From NCBI GenBank assembly GCA_009760855.2, contig WPIO01000050.1:641001-705000 (forward strand): 64,000 nt of DNA, read 5' to 3'. Made by a program: the position numbers and the translations under genes. The notes beneath the pieces are model-generated. The model did not search any database. It saw nothing but the letters and a program-made list of their open reading frames with translations, and was not told the DNA's origin. Shown piece by piece: positions 36,933 through 45,895 of the stretch. Source of the stretch: Cristatella mucedo. Its lineage: Eukaryota; Bryozoa; Phylactolaemata; Cristatellidae. How positions within the stretch are numbered: the stretch's first letter is position 1; every line of letters begins with the position of its first letter.

Positions 36933-37208
36933 AGTTATCAAGAAGTAAAAATTACAGTATCAGACCATCAAGTAAAATCAATACACAAATCAATGGAGCC
37001 TATCTCAATCAGATTGAAACATCAAGATTCAACATGATCTGTTTATTTACTTGTAACTAATACACAACTAAACAAAATAGAAAAAAGTAAGAGTGCTAGT
37101 AAAAGATTGCAATTGAGTATTTCTTTGAAACAACTAAGAGCAAATAGAAAACAAGGTTCCGGAATTGTGGATATAATATAAAAGTTATCTGGCGGAAGAG
37201 AATTTCAT
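36930..37208 (+). pseudogene. N-terminal part of PLA2-bearing core protein, with stops
   Basis: From ATG 36930 in the same frame as the PLA2-ATPase open frame that follows. Two in-frame stops (about 37035 and 37180) break it. Readable blocks EPISIRLKHQD, NTQLNKIEKSKSAS and LSISLKQLRANRKQGSG resemble the conserved N-terminus of core proteins in Polinton/adintovirus-type elements (recognised from general pattern, not from a search). The start is supported by the TATATAGAAAT motif directly before it. Confidence 0.6.
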
Positions 37209-38021
37209 TTGAAACTTCCGAAAGGTGTACAATCTGAAAATGTTCCTGGAGGTTCATTCAATAATACTGGTGCTTACTTATACATTGGGCCAGGTACGCA
37301 GTTTAGAAAAAGAATGGATCAAGGATTCACTGGTGTACATGATTTGGATGCTAGGGCGTTGATCCACGACCACGATTATAGTGAGACAAGTAATTTACCG
37401 GAACCAAAAAGAACTGAAACAAGAAATTTATCAGATTTAGTTCTTGCTGAGAGTCCTGCAAGAATAGCATTGGATCCCAAGCAACCGAATTATGTTCATG
37501 AAGATGCAAAGACAGTTGCTGCCATTATTAGTGCTAAGGCTAAACTTGGTAATGGGATTGGTAAATCTCAGTTAGTAATAAATTGGATATTTTATGGAAA
37601 AGTTAATTATGGTACCTGTACTATTATTGCTTCAAGTTTAGATCAAAAGTTATATCGTGATCTTATGTCAATGACTAAAGAAAATCCTGCATTTGTTTGG
37701 GTTAATGGAATTGAGTCGATGCCCGAAGTTGATTCTTATAAGAATTGTAAGAATGTTGTTGTATTAGATGATTTGATGACAGAAGATCAATCTAAGATAT
37801 TAGATTATTTTACTACAGGAAGATATAAAGGTTTGAATATATTTTATCTTGCTCAAGGATTTACTAATATTCCTAGAAGAGAAATAAGAGACAATATAAA
37901 TATGATAATAATCTTTAAACAAAATAATACTGATATAGAATATATTCGTGATTCATATGCTGGTGATATTGATAAGAAACAATTTAGAGAATGGGTAAAC
38001 TCCTGTACAAGGAAAAGATAA
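37209..38021 (+). CDS. Phospholipase A2-like domain fused to packaging ATPase
   Basis: 270-codon open frame. Residues ~10-60 are a parvovirus-VP1-type PLA2 domain: calcium-loop-like LYIGPGTQ and the catalytic ARALIHDHDYSE (His-Asp with the following Tyr). From residue ~115 it becomes a FtsK/A32-like genome-packaging ATPase: P-loop GNGIGKSQ, Walker B NVVVLDDLMTED (~residue 180) and the helical C-terminal half. In related viruses these are separate proteins, one virion-borne and membrane-active, the other a packaging motor. The junction lies at the P-loop, and the first glycine of the usual GxxxxGKS is missing, so a deletion fusion is likely. The frame is lost near 38005 and the ATPase tail continues in another frame to 38124. 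Confidence 0.88.
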   Translation: MKLPKGVQSENVPGGSFNNTGAYLYIGPGTQFRKRMDQGFTGVHDLDARALIHDHDYSETSNLPEPKRTETRNLSDLVLAESPARIALDPKQPNYVHEDAKTVAAIISAKAKLGNGIGKSQLVINWIFYGKVNYGTCTIIASSLDQKLYRDLMSMTKENPAFVWVNGIESMPEVDSYKNCKNVVVLDDLMTEDQSKILDYFTTGRYKGLNIFYLAQGFTNIPRREIRDNINMIIIFKQNNTDIEYIRDSYAGDIDKKQFREWVNSCTRKR

Positions 38022-38124
38022 AAGATATAGTTATTGTGTTATTGATCTAACTAAAACTGAAGATGAGGGAAGATTTTGGTCAGTAGATAGTTCAGGTACA
38101 CAATTAATAAATATTTTTAATTGA
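38005..38124 (+). pseudogene. ATPase C-terminal tail, frameshifted
   Basis: Continuation of the packaging ATPase in a different frame (KDKRYSYCVIDLTKTEDEGR), ending at the TGA at 38122-38124. The shift lies near 38005. Confidence 0.65.
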
Positions 38125-38136
38125 ATATAGGAGACC

Positions 38137-38458
38137 ATGATTAATGGTAAAATATATGCGAGTAAGAACAGACCTTACAGAGGAAGTGTTCAAGAAGCAA
38201 TAGATTTAGAAAATAAACTCGGTAAATAAGAAAGTTTACGTGTTGCTGAAATACTTGATAATGCTCAAGAGATACAAAGGATTGAAGCAGAAATGCAAGC
38301 AAGAGATAGAGGTTGAACATGAACTAAATGAACGTGATTTAGAGAAATCAACTGATAACTCTGGTAATATTGTTATTAGCATATTAAAGAGAATTAGGCC
38401 TTCACTTGCAGTTCAAATGGTAGAACAAGAACAAGCTAAACAAAATGTTAGAGTATAA
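38137..38458 (+). pseudogene. Small viral protein of unknown function
   Basis: Begins MINGKIYASKNRPYRGSVQE at ATG 38137, preceded by AATATAGGAGACC, a variant of the island's start motif. One in-frame stop (38227-38229) and a frameshift near 38310 interrupt it. The rest is charged and helical, ending ...EQEQAKQNVRV. Its stop overlaps the start of the next gene by about 13 bp. I do not recognise the family. Confidence 0.5.
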
Positions 38459-39142
38459 AGCACCAGTAGATATTTCTACTATAGTAAAAAAAGGTTTTGC
38501 TGCTATTACTAAAGGAAAACTTTAAAAAGCTGTAAGTATTGCAAATAAAGCTAAGACATATTCTGCTAATTCTGAGGTGAGAGAAGCAATTGATTCACTT
38601 CAAAAGGGATTTGAAGAACATCTTAATGTTAATCCTTCAACAGGTAAGAGACCTAGTAAAAGAATTATAAAAGCAAAAGTTGTTCCTGCTGTTCAAACTG
38701 AACCTGCTGTTCCAGTTGTTCAATCTGTTTAAGAACCTGTTAAATCTGAAACTGATACTCTAAAAGAAAATAAACAATACTTACTTGATAAAATAAAAGC
38801 TACAGGATCAGTATCTAATAGTGTAAGAAGTGCTATAGAAAATATTAGAGTAGATAGTAAAGAAACATTTATTCTGATACTATATTTCTACTTTCACAAT
38901 TGAGATCTTTGGAATCAAGAAAACCTGTAGAAAATGTTACTTATAGTTCTCTTACTTACACTGGAAAAGGAGTAGAAATAGTTCCATTATTTGTAAAATC
39001 TGAAAAAGAAGTACTTGATGAACTTGATCTATGGCTAAGTGAACTTGCTGCTGGAAATAGAGATGTAATAAGTTCAATCAGTTCTGCCGTTGATTATCTA
39101 GCTAAGTCTCGAAAAGCACCAAAAAATAAGTTGCAAAGATAA
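38446..39142 (+). pseudogene. Viral Lys/Val-rich protein of unknown function
   Basis: Starts at ATG 38446 within the end of the upstream gene. Helical N-terminus, a Lys/Pro/Val segment (KRPSKRIIKAKVVPAVQ), stops near 38523 and 38730, and a frameshift near 38870. The last 80 residues (38900-39142) are readable: EIVPLFVKSEKEVLDELDLW and a basic end. The position between the ATPase and minor structural genes suggests a virion component, but nothing in it is diagnostic. Confidence 0.5.
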
Positions 39143-39167
39143 ACAAACTTTTATTTAATATATAGAA

Positions 39168-40028
39168 ATGAGTGACTTAGTAAAAATTGCTAGTGATATA
39201 TTAAAGAATCTTGAGAGTATTAGAAGAAGTAGTCAAGCAAGTAAAGATGGATACGTTTTCAATATAACTGGAACTACTAATCCAATAAGAGTATACACCA
39301 ATATTACTAAGAGGTAAAAACTTTAAGATCGGTTTTAAGAAATTTGCTGCAACTAATTCTATTAGAAATATAACTGAAACTAATAATACTTTTGTTTATA
39401 GAGTTACTGGTGGTTCAGAACAAACTATTAAATTAGGTCGTGGAATATATGGTGGTACAACTGATGATACAAAAGTTGGAATTGCTGATAAAATTAATAA
39501 TTCAATTACACAATCTGGAACAACAACTGATAAGTTTCAAATGCGAATTGGTACTGCTACTTCAAAGTCATGGATTAAATTACATGTTGGTTGGAGTTTT
39601 CTTGCAAGTAAATCTTCTACTTCTACTATATTAGGATTTACTGCTGCTGCTTATACTACTCTATCTGCTGCTGACTTTGCTAAAATGTATCCTGATATTA
39701 CACCAGTCGTTTGTACACCTAATACTAAGGTTGATTCTGAGAATGAAGTGTATATTAGTAATATTTATTTTATAGTTATAAATTGCAACATGGATGCAAG
39801 CGGAACTAGTTTTATAAATGGAAAAGAATTGCAAGTATTAGCTAGTTTTCCTTATGATGCTTATTCATGGAGTCTAATGGTTTATGAACCAAAAACTATT
39901 GAATATCACAATGTTGCTAATGATTCTATCTCTGATATAGTAATTACTATCTTACTGATCAAAACCAAAATCTAATAGATTTTAATTCTCAAAATATTAC
40001 AGTTGCTATAGCAATTCTTGAAGTTTAA
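39168..40028 (+). pseudogene. Minor structural (penton-like) protein A
   Basis: Start MSDLVKIASDILKNLESIRR at ATG 39168 directly after TATATAGAA. A frameshift near 39290 is followed by a long beta-rich frame (39310-39940: Ser/Thr-rich, STILGFTAAAYTTLSAADF), and another shift near 39940 precedes a terminal TDQNQNLIDFNSQNITVAIA. The TDQN-type end is shared with protein C at 40.6 kb. Composition and position next to the major capsid gene fit a single-jelly-roll penton-like protein; this is an inference. Confidence 0.55.
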
Positions 40029-40036
40029 TATAGAAA

Positions 40037-40627
40037 TTGTCAATAAGATTAACTGGAACTAGTAGTTCAGAATCAAAAACATCATATCCACCTCTTATGC
40101 TAGGATCTGATTCAGGCTATAATAAAATTGGATTACGTCAAGTAGAATTTACTTATACTAATAAAGTAGTATTAAATATACTTAAAGATATATTCGATAA
40201 ACTTTGGTTTAAGTGGACAATGACAGATGTATCACCTGCTTATATTACAATTGCTCCTGGTTATTATGATTCAAATAAAATAACAGCAGCTCTAAATAGA
40301 GGACTATCAGAACCTCAACCAAAAACTATCGTTGCTCCAAATGGGTCAACAACGACATCAACAGTTAGTGCTTTTTATGATACAACTAAAAGAAATAGTA
40401 CAGGTATACAATTTAGTGTTGATACAGATGATAGAATATTAATGCAAATAGTTGGTGATTTCGTTGTTCTACTTGGAAGCAATTCTAATGTTGCTGTGAA
40501 TTCAATAGGAGATACTCTTGGTTTTAATTCAAATCAACAAGGAACATCTGATTCTTCTCTTGTAGGCGGAACACCATATGAAGCAATAGAAAAAGCAATG
40601 TATTCTGCAGTAATCTTTAAAGCATAG
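40037..40627 (+). CDS. Minor structural (penton-like) protein B
   Basis: 196-residue beta-rich frame without internal stops: YITIAPGYYDSNKITAALNR near residue 75, NSIGDTLGFNSN near residue 160, ending EKAMYSAVIFKA. The APGYY-x-x-N-x-I and LGF pattern resembles minor capsid proteins of Polinton-type viruses. The AATATAGAAATTG before it shows that the expected ATG has been altered by an extra T, so the normal start is lost. Adjacent to proteins A and C. Confidence 0.55.
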   Translation: MSIRLTGTSSSESKTSYPPLMLGSDSGYNKIGLRQVEFTYTNKVVLNILKDIFDKLWFKWTMTDVSPAYITIAPGYYDSNKITAALNRGLSEPQPKTIVAPNGSTTTSTVSAFYDTTKRNSTGIQFSVDTDDRILMQIVGDFVVLLGSNSNVAVNSIGDTLGFNSNQQGTSDSSLVGGTPYEAIEKAMYSAVIFKA

Positions 40628-40632
40628 AACAA

Positions 40633-40939
40633 AATGTTATTACCAGACAATAAAGGAATACGATGGATAAGTGTTGATTGCGATTTAGTTGATTCTTTTA
40701 AGAATTGTGTAGAAAGAAAAAAGGATTCTTAGAGCAATGTAATTCTTTATATATTATAGATATTGATGATATTAGTCCAGGTGAAAAGGTTGATCTACAT
40801 TTTAATAATGTATTGTATTTATCAACACGTGGAGATATAGATGGAATAAGAAGTTTTCAGGATAAGTTTAACAGATCAAAATGGAAATCCTGTTTCAATT
40901 ATAACTGATGTAGTTGCAACAATAGAAATTTCAAAGTAA
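40633..40939 (+). pseudogene. Minor structural protein C
   Basis: ATG 40633 follows CATAGAACAAA. Beta-rich, with SLYIIDIDDISPGEKVDLHF near the middle and a terminal LTDQNGNPVSIITDVVATIE in a shifted frame. Shifts occur near 40715 and 40870. The terminal motif matches that of protein A, suggesting a common fold. Confidence 0.5.
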
Positions 40940-40948
40940 TATAGAGCA

Positions 40949-41551
40949 ATGGGCAGCTATGCAAGAGTTGGTCATCATAAAATACATGGATATAAATATC
41001 GTGGATCTGGAGCAAAGTTTGATAATGCTCTTAAAATCTTTAATCAAGTTTTAGGTACTGCAAGTAAAGCTGTTGATGCAGGATTATCTATTGCAAATAA
41101 AGGTGTTGAAATGCATCAAGCAAGAAAGCTTACTGAACTTCAAACTAAAAAAGAGAATATAGATCAAGATTATGCTGTTAAACGTAGAGAGATGGATGAT
41201 AAACTTGAAGAAGAAAAGAGAAAGAAAGAACTTGAGTATGAACTTGAGAAAAAAAGAAAAGACGTAGAATATGACAGAAAGATGAAGGAAATGGATCCTC
41301 AACTAAAAGAAGTTATGCTTCAAAAGGTTACTAAGAAAAAATCTAAAAAAAGTAGAAAGGTAAAGATAGAAGATAAACCAGAAGTAGAAGACTATTCAGT
41401 GACTCTTAAAAAGAATGATCCTAAAGCATATAAAGAAATAGGGAAAGTAATTAATGATAAAGCTGTTGTTCCCTATGTTAATCCTGGGATTGATACTTAT
41501 GGTGGAAATATAAAGAGAAAATTAGGTGCTGGATTATATATTCAAAAATAA
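40949..41551 (+). CDS. Basic coiled-coil virion protein
   Basis: 200 residues, intact. The N-terminus has His/Gly/Tyr-rich GSYARVGHHKIHGYKYRGSG. Residues ~55-125 are a long Lys/Glu helix with heptad character (EEEKRKKELEYELEKKRKDV), then a strongly basic patch (KKKSKKSRKVK). It ends NIKRKLGAGLYIQK. Position just before the capsid gene and its basic charge suggest a core or DNA-associated virion protein. Start supported by TAATATAGAGCAATG at 40938-40951. Confidence 0.6.
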   Translation: MGSYARVGHHKIHGYKYRGSGAKFDNALKIFNQVLGTASKAVDAGLSIANKGVEMHQARKLTELQTKKENIDQDYAVKRREMDDKLEEEKRKKELEYELEKKRKDVEYDRKMKEMDPQLKEVMLQKVTKKKSKKSRKVKIEDKPEVEDYSVTLKKNDPKAYKEIGKVINDKAVVPYVNPGIDTYGGNIKRKLGAGLYIQK

Positions 41552-41578
41552 AATTTTAGTTATTTATATAGAGAAGAA

Positions 41579-43092
41579 ATGGCAAGTGCACCTATCGATA
41601 GTATACTCGAACTTGGAGATCCCGAGTTTCCTGAATATAAACTTAAAGACTATCAATTTAGAGAGAGTTTTATCAAGTTAATGGAAATGAGACTGATAAT
41701 GTTACTAGTAAATTAGTTTCATTGTTCCTGGTGAACAGCAAACGTGTTATGTTCTATCTGGTAGTGATCTTTTTCCTTGAAGGACAAATACAAGTCCAGA
41801 CTGCAGCTAATGGAGCTTTTGGTGCTCCTCATAGAAATCTTGCATTCAGTCTTTTAATAATGCCGGTGCATGGATGTTTAGTAGTATAAGAGTTAGACTT
41901 GGCACTGAAGAGATTGAAAGCCTCCCACTAAAGGAAGGAGTTGGAAGTGTCTCAACACTGGATGGGTCTTCTATGTTATCCTAATGAATATAACAGAACT
42001 GAAGGTCCTGCAAGTGGATGGAGAAAAGATGAAGCAAGTCGAATTGAAGATTTATCTACAAATCTTACTTCATATGTAAGTCCTATTGCTACTACAGCTA
42101 GTGCTTCAAATATTGGATATGTAGTTAGAAGAGGAGTTATAAATAACACTATTGACGAAGTTGGAAATTTCAGTATTCCATTACCTCTATCAAGAATCTC
42201 CGGTTTCTGTGCTGATATGAATACAATTCTTTATAATATTACATTTACACTTGAAATGACAAGAGTTGGTGGATTTGATAGAGATATTATTTTGACTGGA
42301 ACAAGCGGAGGTGCAAATGACCAAAATAATGCAGTGTTTACGAAATCAGTTGCTATTGGTAATGGACAAGGTATGTATACTGCTTTCAGAACTGCAATGT
42401 CAAAAATGAGACTTGTTGTAGAATGTGTAACACCAAAAGAAAGTATTCAAAGAGCACTTGCTGATATTTCAAGTGAGAGATCAAAGAAAATTAGACTAAA
42501 TTACAGAGTTAGACGATATGAAAATATTACTGTAAATACTTTCAATCAAAATCTTAGATTTGTTTAAACTCTATCAGTTCAAAATACAATTGATAAAGTT
42601 AGATGGTTGATCGTTGCAGCTCAAAATGCTGATAAATATGATAGTTACACTTTTAACCCCTGTACTTACAATCATTGTGATAATAAAAGTGTTTCAGTTC
42701 TTGCTAATGGATCTAAACAATATCCTGCAGTTCCAATATCTAGTTTGCCAAAACTTGGTAAACATGCACCTGCATATATGGATTTCACGACTTTCAGAAA
42801 GCAATATCTTGGTGTTAATGAGCTTGCTAATCAAACAGGTATTTCTTTCTCAGAATGGATGTCACTTTATCCTACTCATGTTGTTGACTTGCAATACAAC
42901 GTTGAGCTTCTTAGAGTGACTTCTCGGCTAGATGTAACTGTTGAATTCAATAGTGCTTTGCCTGCTAGAACCACATTGATAATCCACTATTCGACTATTT
43001 GTGAGAATAGTGCTGAACTAACTTTTAAAGGAAGTGGTGCTAATTTCACTTGTAGTAAGGGTAAGATGGTTTATGATGGAAAAGATTTTTGA
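41579..43092 (+). pseudogene. Major capsid protein (double-jelly-roll type), disrupted
   Basis: Main capsid shell protein of the island. Start MASAPIDSILELGDPEFPEY at ATG 41579, preceded by TTTATATAGAGAAGAA. The N-terminal third is broken by several frameshifts between 41660 and 41940 (readable fragments NNAGAWMF, VRLGTEEIESLP). From 41941 one frame runs to 43092 with a single in-frame TAA at 42565-42567. It includes IPLPLSRISGFCADMN followed by a TFTLEM strand, a pattern of Polinton/adintovirus capsid proteins. The length of about 500 codons fits that family. Family assignment is by motif and gene order. Confidence 0.83.
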
Positions 43093-43115
43093 TAAAATTA
43101 TAATAACTAGATATA

Positions 43116-43415
43116 ATGCAAAAAACGAATTTTATTCAAGGGTCTAATGAATGGAAGAGATCTATGAGTTTAAATATAGGTGGATCAGAAGTCTATTATG
43201 TGTTAGGAAATGATAAGGTTTTTTGTTCACAAATTGATTGTTGTATTGAAGTAATTGCTAATAGAAAACTAAAAAAATACATTGCTAATTCTCAGCCTAT
43301 GAGATTTGCACAAATGTTATTTGGTAAAGTATTTGAATCAATCGCTGCAAAATATTTAGAAATGAAATTAGATAGAACTATTGAGAATTCAAATGAATTC
43401 AAACCTTTATTGTAA
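43116..43415 (+). pseudogene. YqaJ/lambda-exonuclease-like nuclease, N-terminal fragment
   Basis: 99-residue frame starting FIQGSNEWKRSM-type, then LGNDKVFCS and QPMRFAQMLFGKVFESIAAK. The spacing W-x-x-x-R/S ... LG-x-D ... M-R-x-x-x-x-x-G-x-x-F-E-x-x-A recalls the first half of YqaJ/alkaline-exonuclease folds used in viral recombination. The catalytic C-terminal half is absent: homology ends near 43405, where integrase sequence begins on the other strand. The assignment is tentative. Confidence 0.45.
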
Positions 43416-43633
43416 ATATCTATTATTGCTTTTGTTACTTCTTTAGAAGACTTTGTTTTAAGAGGTCTTGAATCTTTATATCTACTAGCAACATCAATAA
43501 CACTAAGCGCATATTTATATCCAGAATCATTAGGCATGTATAAAATGTCTGCTTGATGATTTTCATTAGGCTCAAAAATATTAAAGAAACTTTGTGGAAT
43601 TTTCTTAGGTCTTGGTTTGAATACTTGACTCAT
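43405..43633 (-). pseudogene. Retroviral-type integrase (rve) N-terminal fragment
   Basis: From ATG 43633: PRPKKIPQSFFN, then HQADILYMP with the first catalytic Asp, and YALSVIDVASRYKDSRPLKT, the central strand and helix of the DDE core, followed by SSKEVTKAIIDIY. Homology ends near residue 75; the second Asp and the Glu are absent because the sequence runs into the nuclease fragment. Integrases of this kind insert Polintons and adintoviruses into host DNA. This copy is inactive by truncation. Confidence 0.83.
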
Positions 43634-43702
43634 ATCTGAGTCAGGATTAAATTTACCTTCTTTTTTCTTTCATTTAGAGTTAAAAACGACATTCTATAGA
43701 GA

Positions 43703-44140
43703 ATGGAAATGTTCTATGAAACATGTTTAAATACATTTAATTAAACTGATTATCTAGAAGGAAAACATCCTTACTGTCATCAAGAAATAAAAAGACCAAA
43801 AATAAAATATGAAATACGTTGTGATATCTCTGATAAAGATATGAATGAAACAGAATTTGATTCTAGTCTTATGCTTAATGATGCAATTGTAATTTTTTCA
43901 TATTGTAACATAAATACTAACTCATTTAAGAAAGAGAGACCAACTAAATTATATTCATTAGTTAAGAAACACTTAAAAAAAAAGTTGCTCTCCTTTATTA
44001 CATCATTGTTTAGACCATGAAGCTATTTGTCCCATATCACAACTATTCACTATTCTTAAAGGTAAACGTAAAGCAACAAAGTTAAAAGAGTTAATAGTTT
44101 TAGTATATCATTTATACTATTCAAGTGGGTACATAACTGA
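43703..44140 (+). pseudogene. Viral gene of unknown function
   Basis: ATG 43703 follows CTATAGAGA, a form of the island's start motif. A stop after 13 codons is followed by a readable stretch (HPYCHQEIKRPKIKYEIRCD, then DISDKDMNETEFD) to the TGA at about 44019, with further coding-like sequence in another frame beyond an A-run near 43980 (LKGKRKATKLKELIVLVYHL). Not recognised. It sits between the integrase fragment and the right-hand fibre gene. Confidence 0.4.
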
Positions 44141-44977
44141 CCAAGATGTTTACTCTTAGTTTTCCAGTTGTATCAATTAAAAAATACTCTGTAGGTAATC
44201 TTGTAAAATATACATAATACTTTAAATCCACACCTGTTGGAGAAGTATTTATTGCTCTTACATCACCAGATACTGCAGTTGTATCAGTGTTAGGTTTAAG
44301 GAACATACAATTAGATGTTCCAACCACCATAACATTTCATATCATTATAGGTGGAGCAGTTTTGTTTGTCCATGAATAAGGTGTTGATAGATTTAGTATT
44401 GAGTTATTTGCAGTAAGATCCATTGATAGAGCTAGTAATTCTGTTATTTTTTAACTGTTTTATCAACATAAGATTTAGTCGCAATATCAAGAGGATTTAC
44501 AGGATTTGCAACGTTTGTTATTGAATATCCTGCCATATCAATATTTGTTGTTGAAGGAAGTCCTTTAAGTAAAACATCCCTCTTTATTCCACCATAAGTA
44601 ACACAAAAATCATCATTTAATACCTCTGCTTTTCTATTACCTGAGTTCCAATAAGTAGATGTTAGGGCTTTACCATCCATGTTTAAATCTCCAGTCATTG
44701 TATCACCTGTCTTTTTAACATAATTAATTATTTAGGTAACATTTACTGCATCTGTAGGATTAACACCTGGAGCAAGATTAGTAATTGTCTTTCCTCCAAG
44801 ATTCAAAGTCGTTCCTGTATTAACAACAAATTTAGAATCTGCATGTGCTTTTGTAACTACATCCGAATCATTAATTGGATCTGATAAATTTATAATTCCA
44901 TTACCATTTGCATTAAGATCAGATAATATCATACCATTAACTTTAGAAACATAATCCTCCTCTCTAAACTTTGGCAT
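44121..44977 (-). pseudogene. Tail-fibre-like protein (fibre 4), frameshifted
   Basis: Starts MPKFREEDYVSKVNGMILSD at ATG 44977, preceded by ACATAGAAA. Shaft repeats: NGMILSDLNANGNGIINLSD, TLNLGGKTITNLAPGVNPTD, GDLNMDGKAL and NIDMAGYSITNVANPVNPLD, then a YVDK joint. Stops/frameshifts lie near 44732 and 44444. The last ~70 residues (44330-44121) lack repeats and look like a head. Its start overlaps the end of the upstream gene. Confidence 0.75.
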
Positions 44978-45264
44978 TTTCTATGTATTCATTGATTGAT
45001 ATTTTGCTTCTATCTAATATTTGTTTTACAATTGGTACTGTTCTTGCAAATATAAACGGATCTTCCTCTTCTATCACTTGTATTTCTAATTTTTTATATA
45101 ATATTTTATATCATGACCAGAAATTCTTTTATTATTAAATTCAACATAATCAGAAATTATATCAAATTCAAAATCAAAGTATTTCTCCTCTTTAAGTAAA
45201 TACATAAACAAAGGTTCTCTTACTGGCATATCAAAAACATAACTTGTAGGGATTCTTACTGTTC
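44964..45264 (-). pseudogene. Viral gene of unknown function, truncated by LINE
   Basis: Minus-strand frame entering from the LINE junction at ~45265 (RIPTSYVFDMPVREPLFMYL, then EEKYFDFEFDII). A frameshift in the A-run near 45093 moves it to a frame ending DRSKISINEYIENAKV at 44964, overlapping the fibre 4 start by 14 bp. Its 5' end has been removed by the LINE or by deletion. I do not recognise it. Confidence 0.5.
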
Positions 45265-45895
45265 GTGCTGCTACTCGGCAGCTAGGAGGCTTGTCTGTCG
45301 AGAGCGGCGCAGTTGCCACATTACTTCACTTCTCACCGACCTGCACTGGCTACCAGTCAAGCAACGGATTGACTTCAAGGTTTTATCGCTCACTTTTAGG
45401 TCCCTTCATTCTATGGCTCCAGCCTATTTGTCAGACATACTACCCCATCAGGCCAAGCATCGTACCACCCGCTTTTCGGAATCCAACAGTCTACCAAAAC
45501 CTCAGACAAACCTCAAATCCTTTGGAGACCGTGCATTTAGTTCGCATGTTCCCGAAGCCTGGAACTCCCTCCCGACCTGCGTCAGAACATCCCCTGACCT
45601 GACCACATTTAAAAGGAACCTAAAAACACACCTATTTAGGACAGCATTTAGTGGGTCCCTGTGGTTCGTCCTTGATGTGCTGATGCGTGCTGACACTGTG
45701 CATGCTGCCACTAACCACATTTGGATGCTGACCCTGTGCATGTCACCCCTAACCATATTATTCATTTCGTTTGTTTTTCATGCATAATTTTACTTACCAT
45801 TCAATTGCATTTCCCTTTTCAGCAAATGTAAGGCGCCTAGAGAGAGAGATTAAGTTCTCTGAGGGCGCTTTATCAAATTAATTATTATTATTATT
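45265..45895 (+). mobile_element. CR1/L2-like LINE at right edge of viral island
   Basis: 5'-truncated copy with a long readable C-terminal frame ([20 protein letters not shown], then [19 protein letters not shown]), the 3' UTR, and the end gagggcgctttatcaaatta followed by TTA repeats (45878-45895). Very similar to the copy at 33.4 kb. Confidence 0.88.

Larger units (their letters stand above)
28109..45265. mobile_element. Endogenous Polinton/adintovirus-like DNA virus, decayed
   Basis: A 17-kb AT-rich, intron-free block set in GC-richer host DNA. It holds the marker genes of protein-primed, capsid-forming Polinton/adintovirus-type elements: PolB, packaging ATPase, double-jelly-roll-type capsid protein, minor structural proteins and a retroviral-type integrase, plus PLA2, fibre-like and homing-endonuclease genes. 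No adenain-type protease was found. Most genes are frameshifted or carry stops. Host LINE copies at 33414-33886 and 45265-45895 interrupt or bound it, which shows germline residence rather than contamination. Integration ends are uncertain; the right end appears truncated at the LINE. Confidence 0.93.

Noticed and set aside
28109-45265. Bacterial or phage contamination, suggested by tail-fibre repeats and AT-richness
   Set aside because: Host LINEs lie inside the viral genes, PolB and capsid are of eukaryotic virus type, and genes lack ribosome-binding sites.
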